DNA of 64,000 nt from Nymphaea colorata (lineage: Eukaryota; Streptophyta; Magnoliopsida; Nymphaeales; Nymphaeaceae), in NCBI RefSeq assembly GCF_008831285.2, contig NC_045142.1, positions 6,436,608 to 6,500,607 on the forward strand, given 5' to 3'. This document shows, piece by piece, positions 1-10,860 of the stretch (position 1 is the stretch's first letter; each line of letters opens with the position of its first letter). The notes below the pieces were generated by a model that had not been told where the DNA came from, ran no database searches, and saw only the letters and a list, made by a program, of their open reading frames with translations. The position numbers and the translations under genes were made by a program.

Positions 1-2328
1 AACAACTTTTTGATTCTATATGCAGTGTTGAAAAATATTGAAAGTTTGGTGTTTCAAACTTTTGAAAAAATTCTCGAAGAATCGCTTGAGAATGTGAAAT
101 ATTTTGAGAAAAAAGTGGAATTAGTAAATATCATTTGAAAAGCTTGTGAAATCATTTTGAAATCACTTTAGTATTCTCTTAAGACTTTAAGTAGGTTTGA
201 GATTTTGCTCTAATTCGGTTACCACCTAGTTAGAGCTCCATCCCCTCTTGCTTAAATTCTTTTGGAGATGTGCTTGTGATCATAAGTGAAATAAAGTGGG
301 TGATAATGCATGGATGCATTTATCCTATATGATTGGAAGAATGTAAAACATTCCTACCACAACATTCATCTAAAGTCATTCCTACCACAACATACATCTA
401 AGAATTTTGTTTTTGTAAATATCATATATATGAAGGAAAAGCTTTTGAAAATGGATTGGGATTGTAGACCTATCAAGCATGAATCCAATATTGGGTCATG
501 ACTTGGTTTGTGGTCTTGATAAAGTCGGCAAATAAAAAATTAAAATATTCAATAGTAAGATATTGAAAGAACGAAAAATATGAAAGACTACATCCCAAGA
601 GAGATATAGAGAAAGAGATCTTGAAAATCATAAAATCAAAGATTTAAAAGAAAAAGAGATATGTATTCATACACGTATATATATGTACATATATATGTAT
701 ATATATATGTATAGATACGTATATGAAAGCTTGTAAAAAATGATGTTTAAATCAAATAGAGAAGAAAAGATCATTTTCGAAAGAGAGGGAGAGAGATTTA
801 AAAATGGAATACACGTATATATATATTTATATATACGTATATGAGAGTTTGTAAAATGATATGTTAAATCATAAGGAGAGAATGACAAAGAAAGATATTC
901 ATGTGCACACATACGTATATAACATGTATATACGCATACGTCTTCATGAGTATTAAAATCAAGATGAATTGAAAATAGCTGACTTCAATTTTTGATGTAG
1001 GCTGGAGGGGAACTTGGGCTCATGCAAGAACCTAAGTTAAGTCTCCAAGGCCGTATTAAAGAGGTTTCTTTTGATTCGGTTTGCCACAAGGGATATATTT
1101 CTTCCACCGTTGGGTATGGAAGAAAATCAAGCAATATAACGAGGCACTCGTTAGGGTTCCTGATGCGGTGATTAGGAAAGAAACTAGCGCAAAATGACAT
1201 GCAAATGCATATTAACATGTACATATTTCGTGAAAGTTTTTCCCGGGTTGGACAAGTCCCAACCGCAAAAATCACAAGAAGAAATCCCACCCCCAAACAC
1301 CTACTCTCATCATGCATTTGGTCATATAAATGGAAGATTAGAATATCATGCATGACCATCATTTCAAGCATGAATGATGAATGAAGACAATATAGCAAGT
1401 ATATTTTTGAAGATAAATGAAGATATGGATTTTGTTCCGTATTGCTCATACTCCCGGTGCACTTAAGAGTAGCTCTTGATTCCATATCATTTGAGCTATG
1501 TTGCATGGCCATGGAGAGATGGCAAGAGGAAAAGGATGATATGAAATAAAATATCACCTCATATTCTCATGCTCCTGGTACAGTTGAGCATAGCCTCTTG
1601 ACTCTAAAAATATAGATTGAGGGCTATCTCATATGGCCATGGGGAGAGGAAGAAGAGAGAAAATGATGAAATGAAAATTGAGGTATACATACATCGGATA
1701 TGAATGATATTGGAAATGCCATGGAGAGAAGGGAAAATGAAAATAGAAATAGAGGAAGATTAAATACCTCGAATGTGATTGATATTGGAAATAAGCCATC
1801 TTTTGAATGATCTTGGACTTACCTTGAATGAAGCTCCCAAGATGTTGAAGATGAAGAGAAATGGAAAGAAGAAGAGGGAGAGAGAAAAAACTCAAGAGAA
1901 ACCATAAGTTTTCAAGTGAAAATACTCTAGGGTTTCTCCCAAGGCAAACTCTTGCCCAAGAGGGGAGAAGTATGGTGTATTTATAGAGGATTTTTGAGCC
2001 AAAATTCGAAATTCGAATTCAAGATTTGAATTCAAGAGGGAAAACTTTTAAGAGGCAAAATTCGAAATTCAAATTCAAGATTTGAATTCAAGAGGGAAGA
2101 GTTTTAGAGCCAAAATTCAAAATTCGATTTTAGGATTTGAATTCAAGAGGGAAGAGTTTTGGAGCCAAAATTCAAAATTTGAATTCGGCTTTGGAATTTG
2201 AGTTTGGAATTCTCGATTTGGATCTAAATTTAGATTTTGGATCTAAATTTGGATTTTAATTTTTTTTTAAAAATAATAGACCCTAAATTTTATTAGCCCC
2301 CTTTTTTGAAAAATTTGGGCTGATTAAA
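1..2328 (-). repeat. 3' LTR (partial) of the minus-strand element
   Basis: It aligns with 5448-7898 almost throughout. The terminal base pair differs (ends AAA where the other LTR ends ACA), so the TG start on the minus strand has mutated to TT. A TATA-like motif on the minus strand (TATAAATACACC) lies at about 1974-1985, only about 340 bp from the U3 end. If used, R plus U5 would occupy roughly 2 kb, which is unusually long. The LTR includes a (TA)-rich stretch at 671-730 and an AT-rich tandem array at 1993-2200. Confidence 0.85.
1993..2200. repeat. AT-rich tandem array in the LTR U3 (left copy)
   Basis: About three and a half degenerate units of roughly 50-55 bp, each containing GAATTCAAGAGGGAAGAGTTT followed by AGCCAAAATTC. 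The units lie between the TATA-like motif and the U3 terminus. Confidence 0.8.
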
Positions 2329-2344
2329 GATTCTCCTCTTTGTT
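2329..2344 (-). other. Polypurine tract
   Basis: On the minus strand this reads AACAAAGAGGAGAATC, directly adjoining the 3' LTR. It would prime plus-strand DNA synthesis. Confidence 0.7.
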
Positions 2345-2422
2345 AATAAGCCGGTGTTAGCCGTGCTTAGTGGCAAAGATAAGCGCCACAATTTTTTCGA
2401 ACAAAACATGTTGGGAGAAATG

Positions 2423-2712
2423 TTTCTGGCTTGACCCCTTACCTGAATGGGTTGTTTGAGCTTACATTGCAGGTTTAACCCCTTTCTTGCGTGGGTTTGC
2501 CGATACAAAATTCAGGTTTACACCCCTGAATAGGTTGCCTTGACTTGCATTGCAAGTTTATATCCTTACCTGTGTGGGTGGTGTTCGCTTGCAGTGCAAG
2601 TTTACCCCTTACCTGTGTGCCCCTTACCTATGTGGTTTGCTTTGGCTTGCAGTGCAGGTTTAACTCCTTACCTGCGTGGGTTGCTTTGGCTTGCATTGCC
2701 CTTAGCCAAACG
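2423..2712. repeat. Tandem repeat next to the polypurine tract
   Basis: About five degenerate units of 45-60 bp built on TTGCATTGCAGGTTTA followed by CCCTTACCTGCGTGGG. The stretch is clearly more GC-rich than the rest of the internal region. The frames read through it are repeat translations, not proteins. Confidence 0.75.
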
Positions 2713-5250
2713 GCCAAGTTGCGCTTGCTCCATAAAATTCCCTTGTCTAGTGACATGGTTGAGCTAGCTTTAAAAAGCTCCGAGCCTAGCGGCCAGATTG
2801 CGCTTGATCAAATCTTCAGCTTAACAGCTGGATTAATTTGATTGGGATATGATCCCTCTTCTATGGACAGTGATGTTGTGCATGAAAATATTTGTTGCAA
2901 AAGAAATTTGGAAATGTCTCGAAATAATAAAAATGCCCCAGTATTAGGAATTTGCCATGATTGATAAAGGAGAGAATGCTAGGTAGAAGATTGAGACTGA
3001 GGCAAAGAAAGTAATGAAAATTGCCTCAATCAAATAAGATATGAGCAAAATTATATAAAGGAAATTGATATAGCTTCCACTAACAGGAAAATGAGGGTGC
3101 AAGGTAATGACATATATATGAACTTTGGTATGCAAGAATTTATGTTTTGTCTTTGAGGTAAAGAAATTGAGACAAAGCTTGTAGGAGAAAAATTTGTTAT
3201 ACGAATATGATAGGTTGATGATAATTCTCATGGCGAGATATCTAATTGATAATGCAGTAAAACAGAGAATCTTAGTTTTGCAATGATTAAATCTCGAGTA
3301 GAGTATGAATATATGAGGTATGATTCATGAAGATATAGATTGAACCAGGGTGAAAGAATAAGTCCAAAATTAGATGTCCAACGACTGAAGATAGAATGTA
3401 TCGGAGGATTAGGAAAAATCTTGGAAAAAATGATGGTCCAATAAAATCATGGAAGTAGTAAAATGGAAAGAAATACATTCCATATGTATTGAAGTTGAAA
3501 AATTATTTGGCTAAATGTAAGTGAGAAAACAAGTAATGTATCGCCTGAGTCAAGGACGTGTTGATCTTAGACTGAGCTTGAGGCGAAGAAAATAATAGAA
3601 ATTGGCTAAAATGTGTATAAAAAATTGATATGTAAGGGTAAAAGGTAATATCACGTGTCTGCACTTGGATATGAAAGAATTTTGACACGTAATTGGGACA
3701 AAGCTAGTATGAAAGGAATTTGTTATAGAAATATGATTGGTAAATAGTGATTTTCATAGCAGGATAGGAAGTTGATAATATAGGAAAATAGAGAGAATTA
3801 TGAGCAATTTATCACTTGTGAAGAGAATCTTAACTTTGAAAGGATTAAACCTCCAATAAAGTATAATGAATACATGATGTTTGATTCATATGGATCCAAT
3901 AAACGGAAACCACGTGTCTGACGATTAAAGATGGAGTATAATTGAGTAAAGCAAATATTGATATTCAATTTGGAATAAATGATAGCTCAATGAAATAAGG
4001 AGAAAGATATGGGTGTTGAGGCCAAAATAATTATGTATAACTCGAGTCAAATAAAGTTAGTAATTGAACTAATAGATGAGTCACATACTTGATAATAGGA
4101 GATTAAACAAATAAGGGATTGACAAGATATAGATTTTGAAGCAATTCTAAAAAAAGATTTTCCAAGGAATAATTGATGATCCAATGAAATTATGGAAGAA
4201 GTAAAATATGAGGAAAGATATCCCATAAGTATTGAAGCTTGGAAAAATGTTTGGCTAAAATGATGGCAAAAGACTGTCTGACCTAAGTTGAGCAAGGATT
4301 GGTAATTGAGCCAATAACTGGCCATCATGTGGTTGGACCAATGAAGAAATGAAGGATTGAAAATGTAGATCTAGAAATGCTTCTTGAAAAATGGATGGCA
4401 ATATTTGAAAAATCAATGTCATGTAGATAGTAGGGTCCAAACATGATTTCATAGCGTGATCTTGTTGAAGATTATATAGAAACGATTGAAAAAGACATTG
4501 ATTTAAATGAGAAAATGAGATGCAAGATTATTAAATTGATCAAAGATTGCATGAAGACACACATGTATTCATCATATAATGATAAACATCCAGTATTTTT
4601 GAAAGTCACCTTTATCATGCATATATTTGAAAATGAGCTTAGGACCCTAATTGAATTTGGCTTGATCAAATTGTTCCATGTAAGATATGCCAATATACCT
4701 TAGCCAAAAGGCTTAGTACGAGCATAGAATTCTCCATTAGGCAACTAAGGGTAAGATTTATCCACTTCTTCTTGATCACTCGTCGATATACCATAAATTA
4801 CCACTCATGGTACTAACGAGGGGGCTTTCCCACCCAAGGTGTGGTCTAGTTGTAAGACTTAGTCTTGTGCTACCGCCTAAGACCAAGTCCGGCAACATGA
4901 TGACCAGCACAAATAGGTATTGAAATTTTGAAATATGAGAAATCATGAAAAATCAATTGTCTCTAATGCAATGTTGCCTAAGATGGTGATTAAAATAAAT
5001 AGAAGAACAAACATTGTTTTCAAACAAGTCCTAAATTGAGGAGGGTTGTATTTGATCCTAGATCTAGGTGAACATGATTGATCATCCTCAATTAGTCTTA
5101 TATGCAAGAGAGCAAACATAATCATCAATCAATGTAATGAAATGCCGATGGGGTCAAGGCCAAAGAATGAAACATGCTTTATCATTGGCAATACATGAGA
5201 TGTTCAAGTTTGTAGAAATGCATCAATTATAATCATAGCCAAATGATGAC
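2713..5250 (-). repeat. Internal non-coding region of the LTR element, with degenerate tandem duplication
   Basis: No conserved retroelement domain is visible in any frame. Segment 2980-3530 is related to 3560-4040 in the same orientation (shared landmarks: the antisense phrases around TTTGATTCATA, GGAATTTGTTATA and the 'deaths' at AAAATGATGG), and a third partial unit runs about 4090-4260. Segment 4730-4930 is less AT-rich and has no repeat partner; it may be the conserved leader near the PBS. Sequence between about 4940 and 5240 is AT-rich with nothing recognisable. Confidence 0.55.
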
Positions 5251-5270
5251 GGGTCCCATCACGGTCGCCA
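5251..5270 (-). other. Primer-binding site, tRNA-Arg-like
   Basis: The plus strand reads GGGTCCCATCACGGTCGCCA, which resembles the 3' end of a plant tRNA-Arg (acceptor strand ...GTGGTCG-CCA, recalled from the family rather than searched). Its complement is a PBS starting TGGCGACC, two bases from the LTR end at 5273. Confidence 0.75.
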
Positions 5271-5272
5271 TC

Positions 5273-7898
5273 TGTTTGCATCTCAAAATTTTTATTGGTT
5301 TTGGAGTGCTCCAGAAAAATGAGGTTTTTGAAATAAGGAAGAAAGAGACTCGCCCGTCGGTACGAGGATCAACCGTTCCCGGCGCCTTTACCGAGGGTAA
5401 TCAACCCAAGGGCTATGTTTATCATTGATGCATTTCATTTTGACTTCAACAAGTTTTTGATTCTATATGCAGTGTTGAAAAATATTAAAAGTTTGGTGTT
5501 TCAAACTTTTGAAAAGATTCTTGAAGAATCGCTTGAGAATGTGAAATATTTTGAGGAAAAAGTGGAATTAGTAAATATCATTTGAAAAGCTTGTGAAATC
5601 ATTTTGAAATCACTTTAGTGTTCTCTTGAGACTTTAAGTAAGTTTGAGATTTTGCTCTAATTCGGTTACCACCTAGTTAGAGCTCCATCTCCTCTTGCTT
5701 AAATTCTTTTGGAGATATGCTTGTAATCATAAATGAAATAAAGTGGGTGAGAATGCATGGATGCATTTATCATATATGATTGGAAGAATGTAAAACATTC
5801 CTACCACAACATTCATCTAAAGTCATTCCTACCACAACATACATCTAAGAATTTTGTTTTTGTAAATATCATATATATGAAGGAAAAACTTTTGAATATG
5901 GATTGGGTTTGTAGACCTATCAAACATGAATCCAATATTGGGTCATTACTTGGTTTGTGGTCTTGATAAAGTCAGCAAATGAAAAATTAAAATCTTAAAT
6001 AGTAAGATATTGAAAGAACAGAAAATATGAAAGACTACATCCCAAGAGAGATACAGAGAAAGAGATTTTGAGAATCATAAAATCAAAGATTTAAAAGAAA
6101 GAGAGATATGTATTCATATACGTATATATATGTACATATATATGTATATATATATATATGTATAGATACATATATGAAAGCTTGTAAAAAATGATGTTTA
6201 AATCAAATAGAGAAGAAAAGATCATTTTTGAAAGAGAGGGATAGAGATTTAAAAATGGAATACACGTATATTTATATATATGTATATGAGAGTTTGTAAA
6301 AGGATATGTTAGATCATAAGGAGAGAATGACAAAGAAAGATATTCATGTGCACACATACGTATATAACATCTATATACGCATACGTCTTCATGAGTATTA
6401 AAATCAAGATGAATTGAAAATAGCCGACTTCAATTTTTGATGGGGGCCGGAGGGGAACTTGGGCTCATGCAAGAACCTAAGTTAAGTCTCCAAGGCCGTA
6501 TTAGAGAGGTTTCTTTTGAAAATGTTTTGGAAAATATGATTTATATCTAAACATGTAATGCTATGATTCGGTTTGCCACAAGGGATATATTTCTTCCACC
6601 GTTGGGTAAGGAGGAAAATCAAGCAACATAACGCAGCACTCGTTAGGGTTCTTAATGAGGTGATTAGGAAAGAAACTAGCGCAAAATGACATGCAAATGC
6701 ATATTAACATGTACATATTTCGTGAAGGTTTTTCCCGGGCTGGACAAGTCCCAACCTCAAAAATCACAACAAGAAATCTCACCCCAAACACTTACTCTTA
6801 TGATGCATTTGGTCATGAAAGATTAGAATATCATGCATGAGCATCATTTCAAGCATGAATGATGAATGAAGACAATATAGCAAGTATATTTTTGAAGATA
6901 AATGAAGATCTGGATTTTGTTCCGTCTTGCTCATACTCCCGGTGCACTCAAGAGTAGCTCTTGATTCCAGATCATTTGAGCTATCTTGCATGGCCATGGA
7001 GAGATGGCAAGAGGAAAAGGATGATATGAAAACGAAAGTTTGCATGATATAAGCATGAAAATAAAATATCATCTTATATTCTCATGTTCCCGGTGCACTT
7101 GAGCATAGCCTCTTGACTTTAAAAATATAGATTAAGGGTTATCTCATATAGCCATGGGGAGAGGAAGAAGAGAGAAAAGGATGAAATGAAAATTGAGGTA
7201 TACATACCTCGGATATGAATGATATTGGAAATGCCATGGAGAGACGAGAAAATGAAATAGAAATAGAGGAAGATTAAATACCTCGAATGTGATTGATATT
7301 GGAAATAAGCCTTCTTTTGAATGATCTTGGACTTACCTTAAATGAAGCTCCCAAGATGTTGAAGATGAAGAGAAATGGAAAGAAGAAGAGGGAGAGAGAA
7401 AGAACTCAAGAGAAACCCTAAGTCTTCAAGTGAGAATACTCTAGGGTTTCTCCCAAGGCAAACTCTTGCCCAAGAGGGGGGAAGTATTGGGTATTTATAA
7501 AGGATTTTGGAGCAAAAATTTGAAATTCGAATTCAAGATTTGAATTCAAGAGGGAAGACCTTTTAAGAGCCAAAATTCAAAATTCAAATTCAAGATTTGA
7601 ATTCAAGAGGGAAGAGTTTTAGAGCCAAAATTCAAAGTTCGAATTTAGGATTTTAATTCAAGAGGGAAGAGTTTTATAGTTAAAAGTTGAAATTTGAATT
7701 CAAGATTTGAATCCAAGAGGAAGGAGTTTTGGAGCCAAAATTCAAAATTTGAATTCGACTTTGGAATGTGAGTTTGGAATTCTCGATTTGGATCTAAACT
7801 TAGATTTTGGATCTAAACCTGGATTTTATTTTTTTTAAAAAAATAATAGAACCTAAATTTTAATAGCCCCCTTTTTTGAAAAATTTGGGCTGATTACA
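5273..7898 (-). repeat. 5' LTR (complete, 2626 bp)
   Basis: It begins TGTTTGCATC and ends GCTGATTACA on the plus strand, a clean TG...CA pair. A minus-strand TATA-like motif is at about 7490-7500, matching the position in the partner LTR. Relative to the partner it carries about 47 bp extra near 6518-6565 and one extra unit in the AT-rich tandem array. A stretch of CpG-containing sequence near 5350-5395 is the most GC-rich part and lies close to the U5 end. Reading frames in the LTR are short and unlike any family I know. Confidence 0.88.
7503..7765. repeat. AT-rich tandem array in the LTR U3 (right copy)
   Basis: Same unit as at 1993-2200, but with about one more copy (the unit containing TATAGTTAAAAGTTGAAATT near 7675-7730). 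The array length therefore changed after insertion in one of the two LTRs. Confidence 0.78.
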
Positions 7899-10821
7899 GC
7901 GGCCCCCCCCCCTCCCTCCTTCCTTGTCTCCTACTAAGAGCATGTTTTTGGGATCAGAAAGAAGGCCAAAGACTCTCCCTTCCTCCTCCCCCCTAAGTTT
8001 AGGGTTGCTTTTCGTGTGTAAGAAAGTCACACCCATTATGCTTCAACTTGCATATTGGGGCCCATCCTTTTACAAAACTGGGAGTCGATGTCATGCAAGT
8101 TGGAAGTGGTGATGGACCCCCTGCCAGCCCATAGGCTGGTCCATTGCGCCAACCTCCTGAGGGATCTATCTTAAGGGCATATTTGATTACTGGAACAATG
8201 CTTTCAGTGTGTACTTCCACCATAGTGTATTTACCCCTTAAAGCTAAGTGATAGAAGTGGGACAGTTGCCCCACTGTGACTACCTCCACTGGACATCAAA
8301 GTTAAAAAAGTTGTACAGAACGGTAGAAAAATATCTTCAACTCTCTCAGCATGTGTTTGATTATTTTTTTAAAGTTATCCAACCGACCAAACGTGGAGCT
8401 AAGAGTGGCGCTTTCTCTGTTTTCAGACATTGTTTCAGGTCGTCCATTGGTTCACTCTGTTGTTGATGATTCTTTCAAGTCCTGAGAAACTTGTTCGTAT
8501 GTGGCAGCGACAAGATTAATTGACAATTATGTATCTTTTCCCAAGTGAACTGACCTCCAGACAGAATTTGCAGGAGATGAAAAATAACAGTTGAAAAAAT
8601 ATGAAATAACCTGTGATTTTTACTTAGCCTAATGCAATTTTATACATTTACAAACGCTGAAATTGCTCCATTTTTTGTGGAAGAAAAGTGCCTTCAAGCA
8701 GATCTTGAATAATTTATGTCGAAAATGATCCACGTATGATTATATATAAGAAAATTGAATTCTGATTTCTAGCCAAGTGTGGCTAATTCCAACTAAAGGC
8801 ATGAGGTATCTGTTATTTGCCTCTTTCTCTTTTCATTAATGTTATTTAATAAAAGTAAGATCGGGAGAGAGGTTGTGGAAAAATGAGTAAATTTAGTCAA
8901 ATTTGGGACTTGTTTTTCTGGTTCCATCATCCCAGACAGAGCTGCCATTAATCCCAATAGTCATTATTTCTAACTACACAGGCATCCCTTACTTGTTTTC
9001 CTCCCTTTTTCTTAAATCTAATTTAATAAATGAGCCAAACATACGGCTACCTTGATGGCCTGATGATTTTTCAAATTTATGTCCTTAATGTCGCAAAAGG
9101 TGCATTCCGTTGCTTAAAACTATGCTCAAACAATTGTCATTGCTAAATCACATTTTCCCCATGATTTTTAACAACACAAAAATAAAAAAAACAACCATCT
9201 CAGTATAGAGGTTAGCCGCTAATTTTAGTTCATACATTTATATATATTACATATATATATTTATATATTTATATAAAGCGGGACATGAGAATTTGGGCAT
9301 GATTTGTTGCTGGAATAGAACAAGGACAAGACTGCAAAAGCACGTTGTAATATCTGGTCAGTGTTTTGGCTGGACGAGTAAATGCGAGGGCGGTACTGGC
9401 TCACATGTGAAAGGTAAGTTTGCTTGTGAGCCCATCAAAGTTTCTAGGGACAAATTCTTTATTGCGAGTCTGATACCCTGCACTTGCTTTTAAAAGTTAC
9501 CACAGGATAAACCCTAAATAAAGAGCGAGGGAGAGACATGGGCTTAGACGCAGCTGCGGCCTCCGCTGGGTCCATGGTCCCCAGCTTTGGCTCTCTTTTA
9601 AAAAGTGGTCATTTATTAGTGGTGGAGCCAAAAATTGTGGCGAGAAAAGTCACAAATACCTAATTTTTTAATTGCTGAACACTATATATTAGCAAAGAAA
9701 TTCCATTAGTATGTTTCCTTGGAGTGGCTGGACTTATGACACGGACTTGTGTCACTGATTGATTTTCACTTTAACTCTAATTTGAAGTTTCTGGAGCTTA
9801 ATCTAGGTGCTAAATCACATCAAACTCCCCTAAAAGATACATGACACTTGATTATGGTTTCTTCATTTTCAAATATGAATGATTAGTTTTAGAGTAAAAG
9901 CTCTAGTTGCCCTTGCTATGCTTATGCTTGAAAAACCCTAAGATGGACTGTTGATCTTTGAGAACATTGATGAAGCTTTGGCGGGCCATGAGGAGCCATA
10001 ATGTGATTTGAACTTTCCATCTGACGTACGGTCACGTCATTTAACTTAATGCCGTTACCAAATTCTTCTGAATCTTTGGTCAATGTTAATGAATCAAACT
10101 ATTACTTTTTTTGTCTCTGAAGAAGTTTTTAAAACAGAGTTATGGTTTTTTATGGTACTTAACTCATATTTTGAAAATTATTTAAAGCAACGTACTGTAA
10201 GATGTTGCATATATAATAAAGAGCACAGTTCCACCAGAAGGACTTAGTAAGGTTTCCTCTTTTTTTTTTTTTTTTATTGCTAGACAAAGTTGAGGTAGTG
10301 AGACTAGATCAACTGTTCATCTACCATTGATGCCATTAGTACAACATATTTAACTACATTTACGTTAGCTAGGTGTTTTCTTACATATACCTAATAATTT
10401 GGTACTTCTTTTCAAACTAACATGGAGACTTGGTACGGGCTTTCAATTTGTTTTAGGTGTACGTTTTCATAACTCAGATAGTTGAAATGGCATAAAGGAG
10501 TGTTTGGTTACTCCGAATTTCAAATTTATGACCTGATATGGATATGATATGACATGTTTCGTTGATGTGGCAAAAGATCCATGGTTTGTGAAACTAAGGA
10601 TACTATGTCAGACCTTAGATCTGGACTTCAGATTCTTGTCTTCGTTCATTACATTGAGAAAATGTGAGATTTAAGATCAGAATGACAATGATTTGAAATT
10701 AAATCCATGTTTAGTTTTCAAATCCTATTGATCTTAAATACGAGACTATCAAATCAAAGGCCCTCACAGTTCTATGGGTCCTTTTTGTGGCAATTTTCCT
10801 GCCCATTTGAGGTTGTTAATC

Positions 10822-10822
<1 letters not shown>
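7899..10822. other. Intergenic, no gene recognised
   Basis: Starts with a C/CT-rich run (7902-7922) directly after the LTR. No long or conserved reading frame is visible. A TATATA-rich patch lies at 9236-9276 and a long T run at about 10259-10276. The phrase GTGTTTGGTTA near 10500 resembles common MITE termini, but I found no partner end. Confidence 0.5.

Positions 10823-10857
<35 letters not shown>
10823..10857. repeat. (GA)n microsatellite
   Basis: About 17 uninterrupted AG dinucleotides. Confidence 0.95.

Positions 10858-10860
<3 letters not shown>

Larger units (their letters stand above)
1..7898 (-). mobile_element. Non-autonomous LTR retrotransposon, long LTRs, tRNA-Arg-like primer site
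   Basis: Two long direct repeats (1-2328 and 5273-7898) flank about 2.94 kb. The complete right repeat starts TG and ends CA. Just inside it, on the minus strand, is an 18-20 nt site beginning TGGCGACC, separated from the LTR by two bases as expected for a primer-binding site. Inside the other repeat, a purine-rich tract lies directly against the LTR. Together these fix the orientation as minus. No gag, protease, RT or integrase motif is visible in the internal region, so this is a LARD-like, non-autonomous element that would need proteins in trans. tRNA-Arg priming is known from the Ogre/Tat group of Ty3/gypsy, which suggests but does not prove its helper lineage. The window begins about 175 bp inside the left LTR, so the target duplication cannot be checked. 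Confidence 0.85.

Noticed and set aside
985-1557. 190-codon frame in the left LTR (minus)
   Set aside because: The homologous region of the right LTR is broken into two frames, and the sequence resembles no known protein; it lies in the presumed R/U5.
2540-2841. Two overlapping cysteine-rich frames (75 and 98 codons)
   Set aside because: They translate the GC-richer tandem array of the LTR element.
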